DNA of 64,000 bases from Micromonosporaceae bacterium (GTDB taxonomy: Bacteria > Actinomycetota > Actinomycetes > Mycobacteriales > Micromonosporaceae): NCBI GenBank assembly GCA_020027875.1, contig JAHRHA010000001.1, positions 124,001 through 188,000 of the forward strand. Direction: 5' to 3'. Within the stretch, counting starts at the first letter, position 1. Each line of letters opens with the position of its first letter. The notes beneath the pieces are model-generated. The model searched no databases, was not told the DNA's origin, and was given only the letters and a program-made list of their open reading frames with translations. Positions 34,321 through 43,937 of the stretch are shown here, piece by piece. The translations under genes were made by a program, and so were the position numbers.

Positions 34321-35978
34321 TCAGGGACGGCGACCGACGGTCAGGACGGGCTTACTGGTCTCGGCGTAGAAGTCGTTGCCCTTGTCATCGACGATGATGA
34401 ACGCAGGAAATTCCTCCACCTCGATCTTCCACACCGCCTCCATGCCCAGCTCCGGATACTCGAGCACCGCGACCTGACGGATGCAGTCCTGCGCCAGACG
34501 GGCCGCGGGGCCGCCGATCGAGCCGAGGTAGAAGCCGCCGAAACGCTGGCACGCCTCGGTCACCTGCTTGGACCGATTGCCCTTGGCTAGCATGACAAAG
34601 GAGCCGCCAGCCGCCTGGAACGTCTCCACATAGGAGTCCATCCGGCCGGCCGTGGTCGGGCCAAACGACCCCGACGCATAGCCGGCCGGGGTCTTCGCCG
34701 GCCCGGCGTAATACACGGCGTGATCACGCAAATAGGCCGGCATCTCATCGCCGGCCTCGAGTCGCTCGGCGATCTTCGCATGGGCTATGTCGCGGGCCAC
34801 GACGAGTGGGCCCGACAACGCCAGCCGGGTCTTGACCGGATACCGGGACAGCTCCGCACGGATCTCCGCCATGGGACGGTTCAGGTCGACGCGCACAACC
34901 TCGTCGTCGGTCAGGTGCTCCTCGCCGACCTCGGCAGGAAGCGCGCCGGGTCGGTCTCTGGCCGTTCGAGGAAGACCCCGTCGGGCGTGATCTTCCCAAG
35001 GGCCTGCCGATCGGCCGAGCAGGACACGGCGATCGCCACCGGGCACGACGCCCCATGCCGCGGCAGCCGCACCACGCGTACGTCGTGACAGAAGTAGCGC
35101 CCGCCGAACTGCGCGCCGATGCCGAACTGCCTCGTCAGCTCCAGCACCTGCGCCTCAAGCTCCAGATCCCGGAAGCCGTGCGCCAGCATCGATCCCGACG
35201 TCGGCAAGCCATCCAGGTACTTCGCGGACGCGTACTTCGCGGTCTTCAACGCGTACTCCGCCGAGGTCCCGCCAATGACAATAGCCAGGTGGTACGGCGG
35301 GCACGCCGACGTGCCGATCAGCCGCAGCTTCTCCTCGAGGAACTGCATCATCCGGGTCGGGTTCAGCAGTGCCTTGGTCTCCTGATACAGGTATGACTTG
35401 TTGGCCGAGCCTCCACCCTTGGCCATGAAGAGAAACTTGTATGCGTCGGGCTGCCCGTCCGGATCGTCGGCGTAGATCTCGACCTGGGCCGGCAGGTTGC
35501 TCCCGGTGTTTCTCTCGTCCCACATGGACAGTGGCGCTAGCTGGGAGTATCGAAGGTTGAGCCGGGTATACGCGTCGAAGACGCCACGCGCGATCGCGAC
35601 CTCATCGGCACCGTCGGTCAACACGTGCCGGCCGCGCTTGCCCATGACGATCGCAGTGCCCGTGTCCTGGCACATGGGCAGCACACCTCCGGCCGCGATG
35701 TTCGCGTTGCGCAAGAGGTCGAGCGCGACGAAGCGATCGTTCGGCGATGCCGCTGGATCGTCGATTATCGACCGCAACTGGCCCAGGTGTGCCGGGCGAA
35801 GGAAATGGGCGATGTCGTGCATCGCCTCGTCCGTGAGCAGGCGCAGCGCCGCCGGCTCGACCGTGAGGAACCGCGGTCCGCCCGGCCCTTCGGCCGAGCC
35901 GATGCCCTCCGTGGTAACCAGCCGATACGAGGTCGTGTCGGGGCCGGTCGGTAGCAGGGGCGAGTACGCGAACTCCAT
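34321..35978 (-). pseudogene. Fumarate hydratase, class I, with a one-base frameshift
   Basis: Iron-sulphur fumarase split in two frames. The first 345 residues carry the cluster cysteines ([47 protein letters not shown]) and run to [10 protein letters not shown], then hit a stop 6 codons later. The C-terminal ~200 residues ([20 protein letters not shown], then [15 protein letters not shown] and [20 protein letters not shown]) continue in the next frame. A missing G at the CCG-AGG junction near 34932 accounts for it. All else is conserved, so this is either a very recent mutation or a sequencing error. The ATG has a TACCCT box 8 nt upstream. Confidence 0.85.
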
Positions 35979-35986
35979 GGCTAATC

Positions 35987-35992
35987 AGGGTA
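35987..35992 (-). promoter_or_regulatory. -10 box, leaderless start of the class I fumarase gene
   Basis: Minus-strand TACCCT, 8 nt before the ATG at 35978. Confidence 0.55.
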
Positions 35993-36006
35993 GGCATCCA
36001 GTGAGG

Positions 36007-37371
36007 TCACCCGCCAATGGGGATGTAGCCGATCCGGCGCCCGCTGGCGATGATGAGGCCGCGGAGGCCATACCCCACTACGGTCGCCTTCGTCTTGCGA
36101 TCGACCAGTTTGGCCACGCCGCCGTTCTGCGCCGGGAAATGATTGATCACGATGAGGCGCCCGGTATCCCCGGCACGGATGACGACGTACTCGCGCGTCA
36201 CCGCGGCCTGCGCCTTGAGCCCCACGTCTTCTGACCACACCGCGCGCCGGTCCGGATCGAGGAGGTCGATGACCCGTACCGTCCTGCGGTCCGCGCCCTC
36301 AATCACGGCAAGCTCGCCGTCGGTGGCGAGCACCCGCTCACCGGGTACACCGGTCCACGTCGGCTCGCCGGTTCGGGCGGCGAGCAGCGTCGGGTGATTG
36401 TCGCCGCGCAGCGCAACGAGATGGTTGCCGGCGCCGAGCGGATCGCGCCGTTGCTCGCAAGCTACGCCGCTGGCGGTGTCAAGGTCGTATCCATCCTTGC
36501 GCCATACCGGCGCGTCCGACCGGTAGTCAAATCCCTCGATCCAAAAGCGGCAGCTCGAGTCGTCCCGCTCGGCATGTGAGAAGAGCAGTCGCTCGCCCGA
36601 GAGTGCGACCCTGGTCTCCCGGTTGGGCGGCGTGACCTCGCGGACGCGGACACCATCCACCGTGTCGATCACCTGGATGCGGCCCTCGACGGTCAGGCCG
36701 ATGACTGGTGGAAGGCGCCCTGGAGTGCCCGCGGCGGCCGTGGCGAACCATTCGGCTGGGTCACGGGTGCCGGCGAGCGATGGGTTTGGGCCGGAGATAG
36801 TGCGGGCGCCGCTCGGCACGGACGCCGACCACAGCACCTTTCCGTTGTCACGATGGGCGCGTCCCCGTACCTGACAGTCGCCCTCCTCGGGACAGACGAG
36901 ATCCACGATCTTGTCGCTGAAGGCCCAGACGGCGATGGCGTCCCGGTCGCCCCAGACGACCGCACCACTCGACGGTTCGACGACCGAGTAGCCGAGGTCG
37001 CGCGCCCTGTCCTGGTCGGGGTTCTTCGGGCGCTGGCGGAGGACGACGACATCTCCGGCCGGGAGCGCAAAATGCGTGTCGTAATGCCACATGAGCTGTC
37101 CGTTGTCTTCGCGGTACGCCTCCACGAAGCCTCGAGACGACACGACCACCTGCCCGGTGGCCATGACCGCGACCAGGTCCGGGACGCCGCCGAGTCGGGC
37201 ATTCCATTTCGGCTCGGGATCGGATAGCACCAGGAACTTGGCCCACCAGGAGGCCAGTTGAGGCCGCGGGTCCCAGGTGTTCGTGGTGATGAGGAGCGTC
37301 GCGGTCAGGGCAAGCGTCATGAACGCCAGCAGCACGCGGCAGTACCGGCAGTTCCGTAGGCGCCCCGCCAC
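36007..37371 (-). CDS. Membrane-anchored beta-propeller protein (PQQ-like repeats)
   Basis: 454 residues. A short basic head with a Cys pair is followed by a signal anchor (residues ~12-30, VLLAFMTLALTATLLIT). The outside part is a beta-propeller of PQQ-like blades: GQVVVSSRGFVEAYREDNGQ, then LMWHYDT; VLWSASVPSG; TGEPTWTGVPGERVLATDG. No PQQ ligand set or enzyme motif is recognised, so it may be a scaffold or sensor on the cell surface. The start is GTG, 6 nt after TACGGT. A paralogue with the same layout is at 43923-45203, also on the minus strand. Confidence 0.8.
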   Translation of the reverse strand: MAGRLRNCRYCRVLLAFMTLALTATLLITTNTWDPRPQLASWWAKFLVLSDPEPKWNARLGGVPDLVAVMATGQVVVSSRGFVEAYREDNGQLMWHYDTHFALPAGDVVVLRQRPKNPDQDRARDLGYSVVEPSSGAVVWGDRDAIAVWAFSDKIVDLVCPEEGDCQVRGRAHRDNGKVLWSASVPSGARTISGPNPSLAGTRDPAEWFATAAAGTPGRLPPVIGLTVEGRIQVIDTVDGVRVREVTPPNRETRVALSGERLLFSHAERDDSSCRFWIEGFDYRSDAPVWRKDGYDLDTASGVACEQRRDPLGAGNHLVALRGDNHPTLLAARTGEPTWTGVPGERVLATDGELAVIEGADRRTVRVIDLLDPDRRAVWSEDVGLKAQAAVTREYVVIRAGDTGRLIVINHFPAQNGGVAKLVDRKTKATVVGYGLRGLIIASGRRIGYIPIGG

Positions 37372-37377
37372 CCGATC

Positions 37378-37383
37378 ACCGTA
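37378..37383 (-). promoter_or_regulatory. -10 box, leaderless start of the beta-propeller gene
   Basis: Minus-strand TACGGT, 6 nt before the GTG at 37371. Confidence 0.55.
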
Positions 37384-37460
37384 GCGGCGTCACGCCCTAA
37401 TCCGGCACATCGCCCGATCCGCCCGTGTCAATGCCCTAAACGCGGATCTTGGACGATTTG

Positions 37461-38696
37461 TCAGCCGGCCGTTCCGACGGAACCAGCGTACGGACGCTCG
37501 ATGACGCCGGTCGGCGTGTGGAAAAGGAACTTCGCCACGTCGCCTTCCTGGGTGCCATGCCAGGCCACCGCGTAGAACCCGTCCTTGAATTGAACCGGGA
37601 TGACGGTGCCGTCGATGCGGACCATCTCCACCCGCTCGGTACCGGCGGGGGCAACGCCAAGGATCCAGGTCCGATCGCCCAGCTGCGCTATGGAGAAGTA
37701 TGGCTTGAACGTAGACCACCGCCCCTTGTCGGCGTCGTAGCTGGAGCCGATGGCGCCACTCACCACGGTGCCGTCGGCCGCTAGTTCGCACGACGTTGCG
37801 ATCCGGCTCGAGGAGTAGAGCAGGATGGACCAGCTCCCGTCCGCCAGCGTGAATCGCAACGGCGGCAGATCCGGCTCGCCTTCGGGTCGGTTGGGTATTT
37901 CCCGGACCCGCTGGCGCACGTGCTCGTCGCATACCTCGGCGAGCAGCGCGTCGTCGACGGTGCCGCGCAGGTAGACCGGCGGCCCACTCGCAACCTGCTG
38001 GGAGTCCTGGTACGCCGACACCTGCGCTCGGGCGAGACCACCAAGCGGAGCCCACGCCGCAAACACGCCGCCATCGATCATTGCGGGCACCTGCTCACCC
38101 GCAGCGGTCCGCACCGTAATGCGGTTCGCGCCCGCTGGGACCCGACCGACCAGATACTCCACGCCGCCACTGGGGTCCAGCACCGCCGCGTAGGTGATCG
38201 GCAGATCCGGGCGATCGCGCAGGAACGAATCACCGAGCCTCGAGTTGCCGCTCGTCTGCCCTGAGACCTGGCCACCATCGTCGCGGGAGCAGACAAACAT
38301 GATCGGCTCGAAGACGTAGATGCGCAGTCCGACCTCACCGTCGCGGAACGAGAAGACCTGCGTCGACGGGAGTGCGTTCTCCTGGTGCTGTGGCGTGAGC
38401 GCCGGGTTGGTGCGTGCTTGATCGGTCCAGGCGCGCGCGCATGCCTCGGCAAACGCGCGATCCCAGGCGGCGGCCTGTTGGGCTGCGTCTGGCCGCCTCA
38501 GGACGGCCGCCACGGCGAAGAAGGCGACGATGACGGCAGCCGCGGTCAACGCGGCACCCATCGGCAGGAACCACCGAGCGCGGAGGAACCTGACCCGGCG
38601 TCCCGCACGGGCGACGATCTCCTCGAATGTGGTCTCGAAGCGCTCGGCTTGGTAGGCGGCCACCACCCGGTTGGCGATCTTGGTGTCAGAAAGCAT
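37461..38696 (-). CDS. Single-span membrane protein, candidate anti-sigma partner
   Basis: 411 residues. About 43 cytoplasmic residues (IANRVVAAYQAERFETTFEE) precede one span (residues ~44-66, ALTAAAVIVAFFAVAAVL). The ~340-residue outside part is beta-rich with repeated units of the type YLVGRVPAGANRITVRTAAG and ILGVAPAGTERVEMVRIDG. The ATG overlaps the end of the ECF sigma gene by 11 nt and has GGTGGG just before it, so both proteins are made together. Gene order and topology fit a transmembrane anti-sigma factor. However, the usual zinc-binding HxxxCxxC motif is missing, so the role is inferred from context only. Confidence 0.75.
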   Translation of the reverse strand: MLSDTKIANRVVAAYQAERFETTFEEIVARAGRRVRFLRARWFLPMGAALTAAAVIVAFFAVAAVLRRPDAAQQAAAWDRAFAEACARAWTDQARTNPALTPQHQENALPSTQVFSFRDGEVGLRIYVFEPIMFVCSRDDGGQVSGQTSGNSRLGDSFLRDRPDLPITYAAVLDPSGGVEYLVGRVPAGANRITVRTAAGEQVPAMIDGGVFAAWAPLGGLARAQVSAYQDSQQVASGPPVYLRGTVDDALLAEVCDEHVRQRVREIPNRPEGEPDLPPLRFTLADGSWSILLYSSSRIATSCELAADGTVVSGAIGSSYDADKGRWSTFKPYFSIAQLGDRTWILGVAPAGTERVEMVRIDGTVIPVQFKDGFYAVAWHGTQEGDVAKFLFHTPTGVIERPYAGSVGTAG

Positions 38697-39273
38697 GACC
38701 CACCGCCCATCCCATCGAGAACTCACGGACATCCGTTAACGCCGCACCCGTACGGCCGGTAGCCCCCTCGTCGGGCGCTGCGGGAGTGCGGCCGTCAGGC
38801 GGATCGGCACCGAGTTGGCGCCGAAGCGTGCTCAGGGCGCGGTGCAGGTGGACGTGGACGGTGGCCGTGGCCATCCCGAGCAGAGAGCCTGTCTCCTCCG
38901 CGCTGAGGTCGGCGAGCAGGCGCAGCGCCACGACCTCCCGTTGCCGTCGTGGCAGGGCCCGCACCGCTGTCCGTACCCGTTCATCGAGCGCACCGCCGCT
39001 TCCTGCTAAGGACGGCGCGTCGGGGGGCGACGCTGCGAGCACCTCGCGCCGCGCCCGCCGCCACCACGACCGGTGGGCGTTGAGCGCCGTTCGCAGGATC
39101 CAGGCGGTCGGGTTCGGGTGCACACTCACCGTCGCCCAACGCGCATAGGCCCGAGCGTAGGCCTCGGCGACGGCGTCCTCCGCACCGGTTCGCGTACCCG
39201 TCGCCGCGAAGACGGCTCGGAATACGCCATGCCGGGTCGAGGCGAAGAACTCCGCGAAGCGTCCGCTCTCCAT
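38686..39273 (-). CDS. ECF-type RNA polymerase sigma factor
   Basis: 195 residues, sigma-70 family group 4. Region 2 is EFFASTRHGVFRAVFAATGT, then GAEDAVAEAYARAYARW and NPTAWILRTALNAHRSWWRR. Region 4 is VRALPRRQREVVALRLLADL, then SAEETGSLLGMATATVHVHL and HRALSTLRR. It resembles the SigE/SACE-like ECF sigmas of actinobacteria. The ATG has AAAGGAG at the right distance. It overlaps the downstream membrane-protein gene, its likely regulator. The regulon is unknown; no ECF-type promoter was identified in the window. Confidence 0.92.
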   Translation of the reverse strand: MESGRFAEFFASTRHGVFRAVFAATGTRTGAEDAVAEAYARAYARWATVSVHPNPTAWILRTALNAHRSWWRRARREVLAASPPDAPSLAGSGGALDERVRTAVRALPRRQREVVALRLLADLSAEETGSLLGMATATVHVHLHRALSTLRRQLGADPPDGRTPAAPDEGATGRTGAALTDVREFSMGWAVGHAF

Positions 39274-39346
39274 GTCGCTCCTTTGTCCCGGGCCCCGTGT
39301 CGTGCGGAGAACGCACGGCGCGGTACGCCAGCTTTACCGGCGTTGG

Positions 39347-39853
39347 TCACGCTTCGATAACGCCCGCGCTACTGCGGCGGCTCTCCCCGGCCGCGCGGAC
39401 CAGCGGTAGCGTGCGATAGGGAATCTGTTCGGCGAGCGCGATGATCGTCGATGCGCGAACGATACCCTCGTACGAGACGATGCCGTCGATCACACGCTGC
39501 AGGTCGGCGTTCGATCTCGCCACGATGCGGCACAGCAGGTCACCTGACCCGGTGATCGTGTGCGCCTCGAGCACCTCGGGGATCTCGGCCAGGTGCGACG
39601 CGACCGGATCATGGCCGAACCGTTGGCGGATCTCGAGCGTGACGAATGCCATCACCCCGAAACCCAACGCCTGCGGGGAGACCTCCGGCCCGAACCCCTG
39701 GATCACCCCACGAGCGACCAGCTTGTCCAGCCTGGCCTGCACCGTGCCGCGGGCCACTCTCAGCCGACGAGAGCACTCCAGCACGCCGATGCGCGGCTCC
39801 TCAGCAAGCAGAGAGATGAGCCGGGCGTCCAGCGCATCGATGGAATCGTTCAT
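39347..39853 (-). CDS. Lrp/AsnC-family regulator, divergent from hpd
   Basis: 168 residues. The N-terminal helix-turn-helix is IDALDARLISLLAEEPRIGV, then LECSRRLRVARGTVQARLDK. The C-terminal half is the RAM ligand-binding domain (VMAFVTLEIRQRFG, HTITGSGDLLCRIVARS, VSYEGIVRASTIIALAEQIP). It is divergent from 4-hydroxyphenylpyruvate dioxygenase, an arrangement seen in other actinobacteria where the Lrp protein controls tyrosine catabolism. An amino-acid or aromatic ligand is therefore likely. The ATG lies 6 nt after a TATGCT box. Confidence 0.9.
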   Translation of the reverse strand: MNDSIDALDARLISLLAEEPRIGVLECSRRLRVARGTVQARLDKLVARGVIQGFGPEVSPQALGFGVMAFVTLEIRQRFGHDPVASHLAEIPEVLEAHTITGSGDLLCRIVARSNADLQRVIDGIVSYEGIVRASTIIALAEQIPYRTLPLVRAAGESRRSSAGVIEA

Positions 39854-39859
39854 CACCGG

Positions 39860-39865
39860 AGCATA
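39860..39865 (-). promoter_or_regulatory. -10 box, leaderless start of the Lrp gene
   Basis: Minus-strand TATGCT, 6 nt before the ATG at 39853. Confidence 0.55.
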
Positions 39866-39956
39866 CAATCTGTATAGAACATCTCGGACATTGCCGGGCG
39901 GTATGTGCAGGTTGCTCACTGGGCGATCCAGTGGTTGCTCAGGATCGCGCCGTTGA

Positions 39957-41201
<1,245 letters not shown>

Positions 41202-41213
41202 CACTATTACCGC

Positions 41214-41939
41214 GTGACGACCCCCCCGACTCCGATGCAGCCCGGACCGCCCGAACCGCCCGGGCAAACCCTGCCACCACCACCACCACCGGGCCTCAGC
41301 TATCCGCCCCCACAGCAGGGGTACGGCTACCCGCCGCCTCCCGGGTACGTCTACCCGCCTGGGTACGGCTACCCGCCACCGCCGCCGCCACCGCCTCCGG
41401 TCGCACCGGGGGGACAGCGGCTGGCGGAGTTCAGCGACCGTCTCGTGGCGTACATCATCGACGCCGCGATTCTCGGTGGTGCCACGGCTGTCGTGGTAAT
41501 CCCGATCTACATGTACGCGTTCTTCGCGATCTTCGAGGACCTTCGCACCACCATTGTCGTCAACCAAGATCCCTACGGCGGTGGCGCCACGGCGGAGATG
41601 ACGAATCCGTTCGCCTTCTTCCTGCCGCTGCTCGGCGTCATGGCGCTGCTCATCCTGCTCTCGCTGTTGTTCGCCTACCTCTACACGGTCGAGATGATGT
41701 TCCGGTCCGGGCAGACCGTCGGAAAGCGGGTAATGAAGATCCAGGTGATACCGATCGACCCGGCCGCGACGTTGACCCGCTGGCTGGCATTCAAACGGTT
41801 CCTGGTCCAACACGTCGCGTTCGCCTTCGTGCCGGGGGGCAACGTGATCGACGGGCTGTGGCAGCTTTGGGACAAGCCTTACCGGCAGTGCCTCCACGAC
41901 AAGTTCGCCACGACCGTAGTCATTAAGCTCGACCCGTGA
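41214..41939 (+). CDS. RDD-family membrane protein with Pro/Tyr-rich tail
   Basis: 241 residues. The first ~65 are almost only Pro, Gly and Tyr (YGYPPPPGYVYPPGYGYPPP). The RDD domain follows (RLAEFSDRLVAYIIDAAILG, with the R...D..D pattern) and has three or four membrane segments; GQTVGKRVMKIQVIP is the usual RDD second motif. The start is GTG, 12 nt after the hpd stop. Its stop overlaps the next RDD gene (GTGA). Function is unknown, possibly a transport or structural membrane protein. Confidence 0.88.
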   Translation: MTTPPTPMQPGPPEPPGQTLPPPPPPGLSYPPPQQGYGYPPPPGYVYPPGYGYPPPPPPPPPVAPGGQRLAEFSDRLVAYIIDAAILGGATAVVVIPIYMYAFFAIFEDLRTTIVVNQDPYGGGATAEMTNPFAFFLPLLGVMALLILLSLLFAYLYTVEMMFRSGQTVGKRVMKIQVIPIDPAATLTRWLAFKRFLVQHVAFAFVPGGNVIDGLWQLWDKPYRQCLHDKFATTVVIKLDP

Positions 41940-42850
41940 GCGACATCGCGCCGGGGTGGTTCAAGGACCCAGCCGACCCGACGACCCAGCGGTACTGGGA
42001 CGGGGACGGGTGGATCGGTGCCCCGATCCCCGCCGACGCGACGCCACCGGCCGGCGCACCTCCCGTAGCCACCTCCGCGCCCACCCCGCCGGCCACCCCG
42101 CCGGCCGCCCGGCCGGTGGACCCGACACCGCCGGGTGCGCCGATGCCCGTACCAGGTGCAGCACGGCCAACCGAGCCTGCGGGGGCACATCGCCCGCCGC
42201 CACCGGGTTGGCCCCCCGGGTACCCCTATCCGTACCCCCGGACCGGGCCAGCCCCTCGGCCGCATGGTCTGGCACTGGCCGGCGTCGGTACCCGGTTCGC
42301 TGCCCGCCTGGTCGACGTCATTGCCGTCCTCCTTCTCTGCGCGGTCGCGAACGGATGGTTCGCCTACCAGTGGTGGCAGTCGTTCCTGCCGTTCCTACGC
42401 GAGGTGCGGGAGTACCAGCTCAACGGCGGACCGGTGCCGCAGTCATCGGTCGTGAACAACCTGCTCCTGATGATGTGCCTCGTAGCGACCGCTGTGTGGT
42501 TCGCCTACGAGGTGCCGGGCAGCGCCAACTCCGGCCAGACGCTGGGCAAGCGGCTCCTCGGCATCAAGGTGGTCCGGTTGGAGAGCGACGAGCGGCTGGG
42601 CTTCGGACGAGCCTTCCGTCGATGGGGCCGACTCGGCCTGCCGACGCTGCTCTGGTCCTGCTGCGGCATCGGGTTCGTGCTGCAGTTCCTCGACTGCATC
42701 TTCGTGGCGATCGACCGTCCGATGCACCAGGCGCTACACGACAAGGCTGCCGCGACCGTGGTCGTCCAGGTGGCCCGATCCCGACCCACGGATCCAGCCC
42801 ACCTATCGCAGTCCGCACGTGGAGGAGGAAGCCATGCTGACCCGCGCTGA
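41936..42850 (+). CDS. DUF2510-RDD membrane protein
   Basis: 304 residues. The N-terminal DUF2510 motif PGWFKDPADPTTQRYWDGDG, then W, is followed by ~75 Pro-rich residues. The RDD domain comes next (VGTRFAARLVDVIAVLLLCA, NSGQTLGKRLLGIKVVRLES). DUF2510 is common at the N-terminus of actinobacterial membrane proteins. The GTG overlaps the preceding stop, and the 3' end overlaps the start of the aminotransferase gene by 17 nt, so three genes are coupled. The chain is a paralogue of the preceding RDD protein with a different head. Confidence 0.88.
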   Translation: MSDIAPGWFKDPADPTTQRYWDGDGWIGAPIPADATPPAGAPPVATSAPTPPATPPAARPVDPTPPGAPMPVPGAARPTEPAGAHRPPPPGWPPGYPYPYPRTGPAPRPHGLALAGVGTRFAARLVDVIAVLLLCAVANGWFAYQWWQSFLPFLREVREYQLNGGPVPQSSVVNNLLLMMCLVATAVWFAYEVPGSANSGQTLGKRLLGIKVVRLESDERLGFGRAFRRWGRLGLPTLLWSCCGIGFVLQFLDCIFVAIDRPMHQALHDKAAATVVVQVARSRPTDPAHLSQSARGGGSHADPR

Positions 42851-43883
42851 TCTGGACTCGTTGCCAACCTATGTTCCCGGACGGACCGTGCCGGGCGCCA
42901 TCAAGTTGGCCTCGAACGAGGTGCCGTACGGTCCCCTGCCGGGCGTCGTGGAGGCGATCACCGAGGCGGCCTCGAACGCGCACCGCTACCCCGACATGGC
43001 CACCGTGGCGCTACGCGCGGCGCTGGCCGACCGGCTCGGCGTCGACGCCGAGCGGATCGCCACCGGCTGCGGATCCGTCGCGCTGGCGGATCACCTGGCG
43101 ACTGCAACCTGCCGCGACGGCGACGAGATCCTGTACTCGTGGCGCTCCTTCGAGGCGTACCCCATCATCGCGGCGGCCGCCGCCGCGACCAGCGTGCGCG
43201 TCCCCAATACGACCGACCATGGCCACGACCTGGCGGCGATGGCGGCCGCGATCACCCCCCGGACCCGCCTGGTGCTGATCTGCAACCCGAACAACCCAAC
43301 CGGTACCTCCGTGCGACGCTCGGAGCTGGATGCGTTCCTCGACGCGGTGCCTGGCGACGTCATGGTGGTGCTCGACGAGGCGTACCGCGAATTCGTCACC
43401 GATGCCGGCGTGCCAGATGGAGTCGTCGCGTACGGAGATCGACCCAATGTGGTCGTCCTGCGCACGCTGTCGAAGGCGTGGGGTCTCGCCGGCCTGCGGG
43501 TGGGATACCTTGTGGCGCAGCCGCCGGTCGCTACTACCGTACGCAAGGTGATCACCCCGTTCTCGACCTCGGGCCTGGCTCAAGCGGCCGCGCTGGCGGC
43601 ACTTCGGGCCGGCGCCGAGATGGCCGAGCGGGCCGCCCTCGTCGTCGCCGAGCGGGAGCGGATGGAGGTAGCGCTCACCAAGGCGCTTCCCGACATTCCG
43701 GAGACCCAGGCGAACTTCGTCTGGCTGCCGCTGAAGGATCGGTCGGCCGCGTTCGCCTCGGCCTGCGAGGCCGCGGGCGTGATCGTGCGGGCGTTCGCCG
43801 GCGAGGGCGTACGAGTCACGATCGGCACACCGGAAGAGAACGACACATTCCTCGGCGCCGCCGACGCGTTCCTGTCCGCCTGA
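42834..43883 (+). CDS. HisC-like aromatic aminotransferase
   Basis: 349-residue PLP aminotransferase of the histidinol-phosphate aminotransferase subgroup that in actinobacteria acts on aromatic amino acids (Pat type). Motifs: IKLASNEVPYGPLPGV; LICNPNNPTGTSV; VVLDEAYREFV; and the PLP lysine in RTLSKAWGLAGLRVGYL. Because it lies in the hpd unit, it probably interconverts tyrosine and 4-hydroxyphenylpyruvate, the substrate of Hpd. A role in phenylalanine synthesis or histidine synthesis is the alternative. The ATG has GGAGGAA immediately upstream, inside the preceding gene. The stop touches a 22-nt tandem repeat. Confidence 0.9.
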   Translation: MLTRADLDSLPTYVPGRTVPGAIKLASNEVPYGPLPGVVEAITEAASNAHRYPDMATVALRAALADRLGVDAERIATGCGSVALADHLATATCRDGDEILYSWRSFEAYPIIAAAAAATSVRVPNTTDHGHDLAAMAAAITPRTRLVLICNPNNPTGTSVRRSELDAFLDAVPGDVMVVLDEAYREFVTDAGVPDGVVAYGDRPNVVVLRTLSKAWGLAGLRVGYLVAQPPVATTVRKVITPFSTSGLAQAAALAALRAGAEMAERAALVVAERERMEVALTKALPDIPETQANFVWLPLKDRSAAFASACEAAGVIVRAFAGEGVRVTIGTPEENDTFLGAADAFLSA

Positions 43884-43937
43884 GCGGCCGGTAGGGAAGG
43901 CTAGAGCGGCCGGTAGGGAAGGCTAGAGCGGCCGGCA
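43882..43937. repeat. 22-nt tandem repeat across two convergent stop codons
   Basis: Two exact copies of a 22-nt unit (GAGCGGCCGGTAGGGAAGG plus CTA; 43882-43903 and 43904-43925) and a partial third copy that is the coding end of the minus-strand beta-propeller gene. Each CTA is a minus-strand stop codon. The first unit begins inside the TGA of the aminotransferase gene. Confidence 0.88.
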
